Positions 51,001-59,292 of a stretch of 64,000 nucleotides of DNA are shown here, piece after piece. The DNA is taken from the NCBI GenBank assembly GCA_036013055.1, contig DASCQM010000001.1, positions 1-64,000 on the forward strand, in the 5' to 3' direction. This DNA is from SHYR01 sp036013055. GTDB lineage: Bacteria > Chloroflexota > Dehalococcoidia > UBA2979. The notes under the pieces are model-generated. The model was not told where the DNA came from, did not search any database, and worked only from the letters and a program-made list of their open reading frames with translations. The position numbers and the translations under genes are program-made. How positions within the stretch are numbered: the stretch's first letter is position 1; each line of letters begins with the position of its first letter.

Positions 51001-51417
51001 TTGATCGAACTCACCGATGAGATGCGCGACTCGCTGGCCAGCGCGCTGGCCGACAAGCTTCCGGTCACCGTCTGCTACGTCGATGTTGACGGACAGCCGC
51101 AGATCAGCTTCCGGGGCACGGCGCAGGTACACAGCTCCGACCAGATCGCGACCTGGGCGCGCGACCCCAACGGTGGGCTCCCCAACGCGATCGGCGACCG
51201 GCCCCGCCTCTCGCTGCTCTACCGCAACCCCGGCGCACAGCTCGGATGGCAGTTCCAGGGGCGCGCACACATCGATGAGTCCGACGCCGCGCGGGACAAG
51301 ATCTACGACGCCTCACCTGAGGTCGAGCGGAACCGCGACGAAGAGAAGAACGGCAAGGCGATCGTGATCGACATCGACCGCGTGATCGCTCGCGGCCAGA
51401 CGCTGATGGAGCGCTAG
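51001..51417 (+). CDS. Pyridoxamine 5-phosphate oxidase-like FMN-binding protein
   Basis: A 138-residue split-barrel protein. LPVTVCYVDVDGQPQISFRG matches the N-terminal strands of the PNPOx/flavin-reductase-like fold, and LSLLYRNPGAQLGWQFQGRA the FMN-contacting middle. The start is probably TTG 51001 after GAGGGGG; no ATG gives a complete domain. Such proteins may bind FMN, F420 or haem. It converges on RNase P RNA, whose 3-prime end is 15 bases away. Confidence 0.8.
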   Translation: MIELTDEMRDSLASALADKLPVTVCYVDVDGQPQISFRGTAQVHSSDQIATWARDPNGGLPNAIGDRPRLSLLYRNPGAQLGWQFQGRAHIDESDAARDKIYDASPEVERNRDEEKNGKAIVIDIDRVIARGQTLMER

Positions 51418-51431
51418 TCGCGGCAGTAGTA

Positions 51432-51795
51432 GTGCCAGGGGGCCTGTAAGCCGAATTCTGTATCTCTCCCGAAGGAGAGACGACGGCCATCCATCTAGGA
51501 CGACAGTTGCCTGCCGCCTCCAGCGACCTACCCGGGAGCGAGGCGGACCACCCCATACTCCCCTATTTGGTCTTGCTCCGAGTGGGGTTTGCCCGGCCGC
51601 CTCGTCTCCGAGACGCCGGTGCGCTCTTACCGCACCATTTCACCCTTACCCCCGAGGGGGCGGTTTGTTTCTGTGGCACTTTCCGTCGGCTTACGCCGCC
51701 CGGCAGTTAACCGGCACCCTTGTCCGTTGGAGTTCGGACTTTCCTCCCGCGCCCCCGCAAGCGAGGACACCGGCGGCCGTCCGGCCCCCTGGCAC
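51432..51795 (-). ncRNA. rnpB: RNase P RNA, class A
   Basis: About 364 nt. P1 is formed by GTGCCAGGGGGCC at the 5-prime end and GGCCCCCTGGCAC at the 3-prime end. Conserved regions are present: GAGGAAAGTCCGAACTCC, AAGACCAAATAGGGG and ACAGAATTCGGCTTA. It cleaves the 5-prime leader of pre-tRNAs. A TAAGAT hexamer (51801-51806) lies five bases upstream of the 5-prime end, so it probably has its own promoter after modC. No clear terminator is visible. Confidence 0.96.
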
Positions 51796-51833
51796 GATCG
51801 ATCTTACGACGGCTCCGGGCTGTGGGAGAGGCT

Positions 51834-52910
51834 CTACGAGGACGCGTCCGGGAGTTCGCGCGTCATCACATGCAGGTCCTCGGGAGGCAGCTCGACGACC
51901 CAGCGGTCGCGGCTGGCGACGCCGATCACTTCGTACGGTCGCGAGGCGACCTCGATCTCGACGGCCGGACCCGCGCCCTCCGGCTGCAGGTGCAGCGTGT
52001 GCGTGTTGCCGAACGAGAGCCGGCTCGTGATCGACGCGACGAAGCTGTTTGGCGGCATCTCACCGTCGGGGTCGTGGCGACGCAGGTTGCACCGCTCGGC
52101 GCGGATCGCGACATCGACGTCACCGCTCACGCCCGACGGCACGTCCGCGCGCAGCGCGAGACCGTCGACGGTCACGCGGTCGCCGTCGATGGTGCCGCTG
52201 AAGACGTTGCCGACGCCGGTCAGCTCCGCCACGCGACGCGACGACGGACGCTGGAAGACCTCGTCGCGACGATCGAACTGGAGCAGATCGCCCTCGTCGA
52301 TCACGGCAACACGGTCGGCGAGCAGGTGCGCCTCGCGCAGGTCATGCGTGACGAAGAGAATCGGCAGGCCGTACTCCTTGCGCAGGCGCAGCAATTCAGC
52401 GCGCAGGTCCTGTCGCAGCACCTCGTCGAGCGCCGAGAACGGCTCGTCGAGCAGTAGCACCTCTGTGTCGCGGACGAGCGCCCGCGCCAGCGCGACGCGC
52501 TGCTGCTGCCCGCCGGATATCTCGGTCGGACGGCGCTCGTCGAGGCCCTCGATCGAGAGCACCGAGCGCAACGTCTGCCAGCGCGCGCGCGCGTCGCCGT
52601 CGCCCTCAACGCCGACGAGCACGTTCTCTTCGACGTTCATGTGCGGGAACAGCGTCGACTCCTGGATCACGTAGCCAACTCGGCGCTCCTGCGGCGGCAG
52701 GTCGATGCCGGCCGACGAGTCAAAGACCTGCCGCCCGCCGATCGCGATCTGGCCGGGCGAGGGCCGGGTCAGGCCAGCGATGGTGCGCAGCGTGAGCGTC
52801 TTGCCCGAGCCCGAGCGCCCGTAGATCACGACCACCTCATCTTCGGCGTCGATCGCGATTTCGAGCGCGAAGTCACCGGCCAGCGTCGTGAACGACGCGC
52901 TCAGGCTCAC
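51834..52910 (-). CDS. modC: Molybdate ABC transporter ATP-binding protein
   Basis: A 358-residue ATPase. Walker A GRSGSGKT, Q-loop YVIQESTLFPHMNVEEN, signature EISGGQQQRVALARAL, Walker B VLLLDEPFSALD and the H-loop FVTHDLREA are all intact. The C-terminal part (from about 235) resembles a TOBE/ModC domain that senses oxyanion (VGNVFSGTIDGDRVTVDG). The start GTG overlaps the modB stop by four bases. Tungstate or molybdate is the expected cargo. Confidence 0.92.
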   Translation of the reverse strand: MSLSASFTTLAGDFALEIAIDAEDEVVVIYGRSGSGKTLTLRTIAGLTRPSPGQIAIGGRQVFDSSAGIDLPPQERRVGYVIQESTLFPHMNVEENVLVGVEGDGDARARWQTLRSVLSIEGLDERRPTEISGGQQQRVALARALVRDTEVLLLDEPFSALDEVLRQDLRAELLRLRKEYGLPILFVTHDLREAHLLADRVAVIDEGDLLQFDRRDEVFQRPSSRRVAELTGVGNVFSGTIDGDRVTVDGLALRADVPSGVSGDVDVAIRAERCNLRRHDPDGEMPPNSFVASITSRLSFGNTHTLHLQPEGAGPAVEIEVASRPYEVIGVASRDRWVVELPPEDLHVMTRELPDASS

Positions 52911-53704
52911 TGGTACGCACCCTGCGAGCCGATGAAGCGGTGCAGTACGACGAGCAGCGCGAGCGCGACCGCGACGAGAATCACGGCGATCGAGACCGCC
53001 CCCGCGAGACCCGCCGACGACTCGAAGGCCGCGAGGATCGCCAGCGGCATCGTCTGCGTGCGTCCCGGCAACGACCCGGCAAAGAGCAGCGTCGCGCCCA
53101 GTTCGCCGAGCGCCCGTGCCCAGCAGAGCACCGCCCCGCCCGCGAGCGCAGGCCAGACGAGCGGAAGCGTCACACGTCGGAATGTGCGCCAGCGCGAGAG
53201 TCCGAGGGTGTGGGCGACGCCCTCGAAACGCGGGTCCGCCGCGACAAAGCCCGCGTATGCGGTGCGCACGTAGTACGGAGCGGAGACGAAGACCTGCGCC
53301 GCGATCACGCCGGCGGTGGTGAACGAGAGCGCGATGCCCGCACCCTCCAGCGGCTCGCCTGCGTAGCCGCGCCGCCCGAACATCGCCAGTAGCGCGATCC
53401 CGGCGACGGCGGGCGGCAGTACGAGCGGCAGGTCGAGCAGGCTCGCCGCCAGCCGCATCGACGTCGATCGGCTGCGGGCGAGCATGTAGGCGAGCGGGGT
53501 GCCAAAGGCGATCGAGATGCCGAGGCTGAAGGTCGCCGTAAAGACCGAGAGCCAGAGCGCGTCCCACGTCCTGCCCGATCCCAGCTCGCTGCCGACATCG
53601 CCGTCCGTCAGCGCGCGAACGAAGAGTCCGACGAGCGGCAGCACGAAGAAGAGCGCGAAGACGATCGGCGGGACGACCCAGAGACGGCGTAGCTGCGTAA
53701 CCAC
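52907..53704 (-). CDS. modB: Molybdate ABC transporter permease
   Basis: A 265-residue inner-membrane protein with about six helices. The EAA motif reads ADPRFEGVAHTLGLSRWRTF..LP, and ARALGELGATLLFAGSLPGRTQTMP is the ModB-type signature. It pairs with ModC and ModA. It starts one base after the modA stop and overlaps modC by four bases. Confidence 0.93.
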   Translation of the reverse strand: MVTQLRRLWVVPPIVFALFFVLPLVGLFVRALTDGDVGSELGSGRTWDALWLSVFTATFSLGISIAFGTPLAYMLARSRSTSMRLAASLLDLPLVLPPAVAGIALLAMFGRRGYAGEPLEGAGIALSFTTAGVIAAQVFVSAPYYVRTAYAGFVAADPRFEGVAHTLGLSRWRTFRRVTLPLVWPALAGGAVLCWARALGELGATLLFAGSLPGRTQTMPLAILAAFESSAGLAGAVSIAVILVAVALALLVVLHRFIGSQGAYQ

Positions 53705-53705
53705 G

Positions 53706-54461
53706 TCAGTTGCCGGCCACGAGCGGGAATCCGAATTCGACGAACGCGGTCTCCGCCGTCGTCCCCGCGAGGAAGGCGAAGAACGACTCCACGTCGCTGT
53801 CGGGCGCGCGACCGCCGTCTGTCACCAGCGTGGCGACATACTGGTTGCTCGGTGGCTGCTCGCCCAGCGCGATCGCACGGACGCCATCCGCGCTCGGGAC
53901 ATCGGTCGCATAGACGAACGCGACGTCGGCCTCGCCCAGTTCGACGCGCGACAGCACCACCCGCACCGATGGGTCACGTGTGACGATCCCCGCGCGGAAG
54001 GCAGCGGCGAGCGACGGTTCCATCGCGTCCAGTGCCGCCTCGGTCAGCCCGCCCACCGGTACACCGGCCGCCGCGACGGCGACACGCGGTCTCGCGGTGG
54101 CGATCTCGTCGACCGTGAACCACGGCGCATCCTCGCGAACGGCGATCACGAGCGTGCTCTCGGCGAGCACAACGGGTCGCGTTGCCAGGTTCGCGTCAAC
54201 AAGCCGCTGTGCCTGCGCGCGATTGGCGGCGATGTAGATGTCGGCGGGCGCGCCCTCCTCGACCTGCGTCGCGAGCGCCTGCGAACCGCCGAACACCAGA
54301 TTGATGTCGGCATCGGGGTTCTGCATGCGGTAGCGTTCGACGACCCTCGGCAGCACGTCCGTCAGCGATGACGCCGCGTAGACATCAGCGGCGCCGCCAC
54401 CGTCGCTACATGCGGTGGCGACGAGACTGACGGAGAGCAGCAGAGGTATCAGGCGGAACAC
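53706..54461 (-). CDS. modA: Molybdate-binding lipoprotein
   Basis: A 251-residue binding protein. The signal peptide ends in a lipobox LVATAC (Cys about 18). VYAASSLTDVLPRVVERY and VFGGSQALATQVEEGAPADIYIAAN are the oxyanion-binding motifs. The start is GTG 54461; GATACT lies six bases upstream (54468-54473) and there is no Shine-Dalgarno. No molybdate riboswitch fits in the short upstream gap. Confidence 0.93.
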   Translation of the reverse strand: MFRLIPLLLSVSLVATACSDGGGAADVYAASSLTDVLPRVVERYRMQNPDADINLVFGGSQALATQVEEGAPADIYIAANRAQAQRLVDANLATRPVVLAESTLVIAVREDAPWFTVDEIATARPRVAVAAAGVPVGGLTEAALDAMEPSLAAAFRAGIVTRDPSVRVVLSRVELGEADVAFVYATDVPSADGVRAIALGEQPPSNQYVATLVTDGGRAPDSDVESFFAFLAGTTAETAFVEFGFPLVAGN

Positions 54462-54502
54462 GTCGCAAGTATCGCACCACGCACCGAGAGCCGCCGCCCG
54501 GG

Positions 54503-55831
54503 TCAGCCGACGAGCGTGACGGTGACCTCGTCGTCAGTCACGACGGCCCGCGCGACGACCCGCGTCAGCAGCGCACGGCGCTCATCCGACGGCAGCTCGT
54601 CCCACCGCTCGGTCAGTCGGCTCCGCGCGTCAGCGACTGACACGGCGGCAACTCCCACATCGGATCGCTCGAACTCGCTGAGCACGAGCGGTGTTGCCGC
54701 GTTCAGTAGTTGCTGCGCGGTCCACTGCCCCGACGCCCGCATGTCGAGCATGTGGTCGAGGGTTCGTTGCGATGTGCGGTCGTCGTTGCGTTGATCCGCT
54801 GGCGATGCGCTAGGCGGCCGTCCGCCGGTCGCTGGTGCCGGCAGCAGGCCGATCTGGGTGCGCACCTGAGTTTCGAGCTCAGCCGCGCGACGCGTGTGGT
54901 AGTCGCAGCGCCCATGGTTCGTCCGCGACGCGCACTGGTAGTACGCGACCTCCTCGCGCTCCCCGCCCGCGCGTGCGCGGCTGCGACGCATGCCGATCAG
55001 GCTGCCGCCGCAGTACCCGCAGCTCGCGATGCCCGACAGCAGGTACTGACGCCGCCGCTGCTTCGAGGGGCTGGTGCGGCGCTTTGCGGTGAGCCGTTGG
55101 GCGGTCTCGAACTGCCCTCGCGTAACCAGCGCCTCGTGCGCGCCCTGCACCACCACGCCGAGCCGACGGTAGGTGCCCGTGTAGACCGCGTTGCGCAGGA
55201 TGTCTCGGATCGAGGCGGTCGACCACGGCCGCCTGCGACGGGTGCGCAGGTCGCTCGCGTTCAGCTGCTGGGCGATCCGTCGCACGCCCGCGCCGTCCTC
55301 TACGCAGGCTCGGAAGATGCGGCGGATCACGTCTGCCTCAGGCGGCTCCGGAACCAGATGTCGCTCCTCGATGCGATATCCGTAAGGCGGACGGCCGAGC
55401 GCCTGCCCGCGTAGCGCCTTGCGGCGCATCGCCTCACGCACGCGCTCTCCGCGACGTTCCGACGGCCCTCGCGCGTCCCAGCCGTCGACGAGTGCGCGGT
55501 CGGACTGCGTGCCGTCAGCGAGGTGCAACGTGATGCCAAGCGCACCCAACAGGAGGTAGTGACGGGCACGCGTCCGCACGTCGTCAGCGAGCACGTCGAA
55601 ACCAGCAACAACGATGGCGATGTCGGTGCGCTGCGACTCGTCGATGGAGCGGACAAGCGTCAGCAGGGTGTCGTCAGCGTCACTCGCTGCCTCGATCGGC
55701 GGCGTCTCCGGGAGCGGTACGGCGAGGACGAGATCTCGTTGCGCGCAGTACGCAGTGACCCGCTCTCGCTGCACGTCGATCGGCAGTTCGGGCAGTGCGC
55801 GGAGGTAGCCGAGCGCGATCGTCGGAGGCAT
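54503..55831 (-). CDS. Large serine recombinase with degenerate catalytic domain
   Basis: A 442-residue protein with the three-part plan of large serine recombinases: resolvase-like N-domain (1-130), Recombinase domain (GRPPYGYRIEERHLVPEPPE; NAVYTGTYRR) and zinc ribbon (ASCGYCGGSL with YYQCASRTNHGRCDYH), then a C-terminal helical tail. The catalytic motif YxRVS reads GYLRAL, so the nucleophilic Ser is Leu; the DRLSR region reads DVLADD, losing both helix-E Arg. It is therefore unlikely to cut DNA. Codon use matches the chromosome. I chose ATG 55831 for the family-like start. No att sites or cargo are evident, suggesting domestication. Confidence 0.8.
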   Translation of the reverse strand: MPPTIALGYLRALPELPIDVQRERVTAYCAQRDLVLAVPLPETPPIEAASDADDTLLTLVRSIDESQRTDIAIVVAGFDVLADDVRTRARHYLLLGALGITLHLADGTQSDRALVDGWDARGPSERRGERVREAMRRKALRGQALGRPPYGYRIEERHLVPEPPEADVIRRIFRACVEDGAGVRRIAQQLNASDLRTRRRRPWSTASIRDILRNAVYTGTYRRLGVVVQGAHEALVTRGQFETAQRLTAKRRTSPSKQRRRQYLLSGIASCGYCGGSLIGMRRSRARAGGEREEVAYYQCASRTNHGRCDYHTRRAAELETQVRTQIGLLPAPATGGRPPSASPADQRNDDRTSQRTLDHMLDMRASGQWTAQQLLNAATPLVLSEFERSDVGVAAVSVADARSRLTERWDELPSDERRALLTRVVARAVVTDDEVTVTLVG

Positions 55832-55952
55832 CGCATGCTCCGGAAGCCGGGGACGTCGCACCACCCGCCTTGCGACACGTTAAGTATATCCCGCCCCATC
55901 GCAAGCGGTGCTACGATCGATGCCCCTGAAGACAACGCACCCGGAGGACACG

Positions 55953-56501
55953 GTGCTTTACAACGTCTCAGTCTTGCTCGGCGAGTCGCTCGGATCTTCA
56001 CGCCAACTGGCGGTGGAGGAGCAGTTCGTCACGGTCGCGGACGAGGGCTACGAGACCACGGTCAGCGGCGACGTCACGCTCTTCCGCACCGACCGCGGCA
56101 TCCTCGTGCAGGCGAAGCTGCTGGCGCGGCCACAGATCGAGTGCGGGCGCTGCCTGAAGCCGTTCACGTACGAGCATCGACTGAAGTTCGATGAGGAGTT
56201 CGTCTTGCCGAGCGAACCCGGTGCCGACGATGCGATCGAGGCTGGCCCCGACGACTTCAGCATCGACGAGAGACAGCATCTCGACGTCAGCGAAGCCGTC
56301 CGGCAGTATGAACAGTCGGTGTTACCGATTCGGCCGATGTGTCGACCCGACTGCGCCGGGCTCTGCTCCACCTGCGGGCAGGATCTGAATGAAGGTACGT
56401 GCGGCTGTCCGAAGGCCGACCTGGATGAGCGCTGGACGTCGCTCGCGGGGCTTTCGGATCAGTTGAAGACGGAGGAAGCCAGTGGGAGTACCCAAGCGTA
56501 G
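55953..56501 (+). CDS. yceD: YceD/DUF177 family protein
   Basis: A 182-residue protein. The Cys motif IECGRCLKPFTY and the C-terminal CRPDCAGLCSTCGQDLNEGTCGC are typical of DUF177 proteins in Gram-positive-like lineages, linked to 23S rRNA accumulation. Start GTG 55953 follows CGGAGG; an ATG 45 bases upstream lacks a site. It overlaps rpmF by 20 bases, the classic yceD-rpmF pairing. Confidence 0.92.
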   Translation: MLYNVSVLLGESLGSSRQLAVEEQFVTVADEGYETTVSGDVTLFRTDRGILVQAKLLARPQIECGRCLKPFTYEHRLKFDEEFVLPSEPGADDAIEAGPDDFSIDERQHLDVSEAVRQYEQSVLPIRPMCRPDCAGLCSTCGQDLNEGTCGCPKADLDERWTSLAGLSDQLKTEEASGSTQA

Positions 56502-56661
56502 GACGCCACGGGCAAAGCAACATCACCGTCGCAGCCACCACCACAAGAAGGGCCCGCAGATCGTGCGCGACCCGCGGAGTGGCGGCTGGAAGGTGAATCA
56601 TCGCGCCAGTAGCGTGGATCGTGACAGCAAAGGTCGCCCCCTCGACCCGATCGAGCCCTAA
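56482..56661 (+). CDS. rpmF: 50S ribosomal protein bL32
   Basis: A 59-residue protein beginning GVPKRRTPRAKQHHRRSHHH, the bL32 signature VPKRRxSxxxxxxRRSH. It lacks the zinc-binding Cys of the C+ form. Start GTG 56482 follows GGAGGAAGCCA, inside the end of yceD. It is followed 39 bases later by fabD, the conserved rpmF-fab order. Confidence 0.93.
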   Translation: MGVPKRRTPRAKQHHRRSHHHKKGPQIVRDPRSGGWKVNHRASSVDRDSKGRPLDPIEP

Positions 56662-56700
56662 GACCCACCCGATCCTCCCCGCCGGATCACGGAACCTCAG

Positions 56701-57675
56701 ATGCCTCCTACCGGTGCACCCGAACTGAACATCGCTGACCTGCCGGTCGCAGCCGATACCGCATGGCTGTTTCCCGGCCAGGGCGCGCAGCACGTCGGCA
56801 TGGGCCGTGATCTCTACGACGAGATCCCCGCCGCGCAGGCAATCTTCGACGCCGCAGACGCCGCGCTCGATGTCTCACTCTCCTCGATCTGTTTCGACGG
56901 GCCGGAGGACGAGCTAACGCGCACGATCAACACGCAGCCCGCGCTCGTCGCCCACTCGCTGGCGGCACTGGCAGCGGCGCTCGAGGCGGGCACGCTCACG
57001 TCCCGACCCGCCTTCATGGCCGGGCACTCGCTCGGCGAATACGCGGCACTGATCGTCGCCGATGCGATCGACTTCGAGAGCGGCATGCGGCTCGTCCGTG
57101 AGCGCGGTCGCACGATGCAGGAAGCCTGCGACGCGACGCCGGGTACGATGGCCGCGATCCTCGGCATGGAGCCGGGCGACCTGATCCCGATCTGTGAGCA
57201 GCACGGCGCATCGCTCTGCAACGTCAACGCACCCGGCAACATCACCATCGGCGGCACCGCCGAGGCTGTGGCCGCCGCCAGCGAGGCCGCCAGCGAGGCC
57301 GGCGCTTCGCGCGTCGTACCGCTTGAGGTCGCCGGCGCATTCCACACGCCGCTGATGGACAGCGCCCGCGAGGCGATGAGCGCACCGCTCGCAGGCGCGC
57401 CATTCGCCGACCCGACGATCCCCGTCGTCTCCAACGTCACCGCCGCACCCATGACCGCCGCCGCCGAACTCGCGCCGGAGCTGACGCAGCAGATCACCAG
57501 CCCGGTGACGTGGGTCGACTCCGTGCGCACGATGCTCGACGCCGGCGTGACTAACTTCATCGAGTTCGGACCGGGGCGCGTGCTCACCGGTGCGATGCGT
57601 CGCATCGAACGGTCCGCCACCACGCGCAACGTCGGCACCGTCGCCGACGCCCGTGGCGACGAGCCCGAAGACTAG
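56701..57675 (+). CDS. fabD: Malonyl-CoA:ACP transacylase
   Basis: A 324-residue enzyme loading malonate onto ACP. The N-terminal block TAWLFPGQGAQHVGMGRDLY and the nucleophile motif AGHSLGEYAAL (Ser 110) are intact, and VAGAFHTPLMDSA holds the catalytic His. The C-terminus is slightly extended (DARGDEPED). It is followed by fabG, nusB and acpP. Confidence 0.95.
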   Translation: MPPTGAPELNIADLPVAADTAWLFPGQGAQHVGMGRDLYDEIPAAQAIFDAADAALDVSLSSICFDGPEDELTRTINTQPALVAHSLAALAAALEAGTLTSRPAFMAGHSLGEYAALIVADAIDFESGMRLVRERGRTMQEACDATPGTMAAILGMEPGDLIPICEQHGASLCNVNAPGNITIGGTAEAVAAASEAASEAGASRVVPLEVAGAFHTPLMDSAREAMSAPLAGAPFADPTIPVVSNVTAAPMTAAAELAPELTQQITSPVTWVDSVRTMLDAGVTNFIEFGPGRVLTGAMRRIERSATTRNVGTVADARGDEPED

Positions 57676-57691
57676 GCGGAGCACGCACGCC

Positions 57692-58456
57692 ATGACCTCC
57701 GATAGCTCTCTTCCCCTCGCCGGTCGAACAGCCGTCGTCACCGGCGGAGCGCGCGGCATCGGTCGCGCGATCGCGATGGAGATGGCACGCCAGGGAGCGA
57801 CGCTGGTGCTCACCTACCGCACGAATGGCGTAGTCGCCGAGGCAGTGGCGCGCGAGATCCGCGAGCTCGGCGGAAGCTGCGAGACGACTGAGGTCGATGT
57901 CCGACGCAGCGCCGACATCGAGCGCATGATCGAGGAGGCGCGGCAGGCCCACGGCGGTCTCGACATCCTCGTCAACAACGCCGGCGCGCGAGACGACGGC
58001 CTGGTGATGCGGATGTCCGAGGAGTCGTGGGACGACGTCGTTGAGACGAACCTCAAGGGAACGTTCCTGGCGACGAAGCTCGCCCTGCGCCACATGCTGC
58101 GCGCCCGCTGGGGCCGCATCATCAACATCACCTCGGTCGTCGGCATCATCGGCAACGCCGGGCAGGCCAACTACGCGGCCTCGAAGGCCGGCGTGATCGG
58201 CTTCACGCGCTCCGTGGCCCGAGAAGTCGCCTCGCGCGGCGTCACCGCAAACGCGATCGCCCCCGGTTTCGTCGACACCGATATGACATCCGGCCTCACC
58301 GACGAGCAGAAGCAGTCAATCCTCGATCAAGTGCCGATGGGCCGTTACGCCCAGCCCGAGGAGATCGCACCACTCGCCGCGTTCCTCGCGTCCGAGAGTG
58401 CTGCATACATCACCGGGCAGACGTTCAACGTCGATGGCGGGCTGGTGATGCAGTAA
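57692..58456 (+). CDS. fabG: 3-oxoacyl-ACP reductase
   Basis: A 254-residue short-chain dehydrogenase. VVTGGARGIGRAIA binds NADPH, DILVNNAG and INITSVVG are conserved, and the catalytic YAASKAG is present; ANAIAPGFVDTDM follows. It reduces 3-oxoacyl-ACP in fatty-acid elongation. ATG 57692 was chosen for the SDR-like N-terminus. Its last base is shared with the nusB start. Confidence 0.93.
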   Translation: MTSDSSLPLAGRTAVVTGGARGIGRAIAMEMARQGATLVLTYRTNGVVAEAVAREIRELGGSCETTEVDVRRSADIERMIEEARQAHGGLDILVNNAGARDDGLVMRMSEESWDDVVETNLKGTFLATKLALRHMLRARWGRIINITSVVGIIGNAGQANYAASKAGVIGFTRSVAREVASRGVTANAIAPGFVDTDMTSGLTDEQKQSILDQVPMGRYAQPEEIAPLAAFLASESAAYITGQTFNVDGGLVMQ

Positions 58457-58884
58457 TGGCGAGCAGCCCACGTCGACGTTCGCGCATCGCCGCGTTTCAG
58501 GCGCTCTACGAGACGGATGTCTCCGGCCGCGACATCGACGCCGCGCTCGACCGCCAGATCGAGGTCTCACGACTCTCCGACGACGGCGCGGAATTCGCGC
58601 GGCATCTCGTCGACGGGGTGCAGCAGTACCACCAGCAGATCGACTACGAGATCGCGACCCACGCCACGCAGTTCCCGCTCAAGGACATGGCGGCGGTCGA
58701 CCGAAACGTGCTCCGTCTTGCAATATACGAAGTGCTCTTTGATAATCGCGCGGCTCCGCTACGGGCGGTGATCAACGAAGCCGTTGAGATTGCCAAGGGA
58801 TACGGAACAGAATCTTCCGGACGATTCGTGAACGGGGTGCTCGGCGCGATCGCGCTGGCTGCCTCCGGCGAGAACAAAGCGTAG
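58456..58884 (+). CDS. nusB: Transcription antitermination protein NusB
   Basis: A 142-residue all-helical protein that binds boxA RNA with NusE (S10) in rRNA antitermination. SRIAAFQALYETDVSG is the usual start, and AVINEAVEIAKGYGTESSGRFVNGVLGAIA the conserved C-terminal block. It lies in the middle of the fab cluster. Confidence 0.95.
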   Translation: MASSPRRRSRIAAFQALYETDVSGRDIDAALDRQIEVSRLSDDGAEFARHLVDGVQQYHQQIDYEIATHATQFPLKDMAAVDRNVLRLAIYEVLFDNRAAPLRAVINEAVEIAKGYGTESSGRFVNGVLGAIALAASGENKA

Positions 58885-58923
58885 CTAATCCGCCTCGTGA
58901 GGGGCCTGAGAGGAGACTGAGCA

Positions 58924-59187
58924 GTGGCATCAGTCTACGAGCGAGTACGAGGCCTGATCGTCGAACAGCTCGGCGTCGAAGAGGACGAAGTGACCCCCAA
59001 CGCGTCTTTCGTTGACGACCTCAACGCTGACTCGCTGGATCTCGTCGAGCTGATCATGTCGATCGAAGAAGAATTCACCCCGGACGCCGAGTCAGAGATC
59101 GAGATCTCCGACGAGGACGCCGAGAAGATTCAGAGCGTTCAGGACGCGATCGACTACCTGCACAACGCAGGCATCGACGACGACTAG
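58924..59187 (+). CDS. acpP: Acyl carrier protein
   Basis: An 87-residue acidic four-helix protein. The phosphopantetheine Ser is in NADSLDLVELIM (Ser 37). Start GTG 58924 follows GAGAGGAGACTGA. An unusually acidic insert lies after helix II (PDAESEIEISDEDAEKIQS). It works with FabD and FabG upstream. Confidence 0.96.
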   Translation: MASVYERVRGLIVEQLGVEEDEVTPNASFVDDLNADSLDLVELIMSIEEEFTPDAESEIEISDEDAEKIQSVQDAIDYLHNAGIDDD

Positions 59188-59246
59188 CACGCGGGTCACG
59201 CCTGGCCTGCCAGGGTCAGGCCCGCACCCAACGTCATGCCCAACCT

Positions 59247-59278
59247 CGCGCCGGGAGTCCTTTCGACTCACCGGCGCG
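59247..59278. repeat. Long hairpin between acpP and tatB
   Basis: CGCGCCGG-GAGTC / GACTC-A-CCGGCGCG, a 13-bp stem with one bulged A and a 5-nt loop. It may end the fab-acpP transcript (no U-tract) and lies immediately before the tatB -10 element. Confidence 0.6.
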
Positions 59279-59284
59279 TATCAT
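59279..59284 (+). promoter_or_regulatory. Probable -10 element for leaderless tatB mRNA
   Basis: TATCAT ends eight bases before the ATG at 59293. There is no Shine-Dalgarno for tatB. No good -35 can be seen because the hairpin fills that space. Confidence 0.4.
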
Positions 59285-59292
59285 AGCTAGCA

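Noticed and set aside
54462..54502. Molybdenum-cofactor riboswitch before modA
   Set aside because: The gap is about 40 bases and appears leaderless, far too short for the aptamer.
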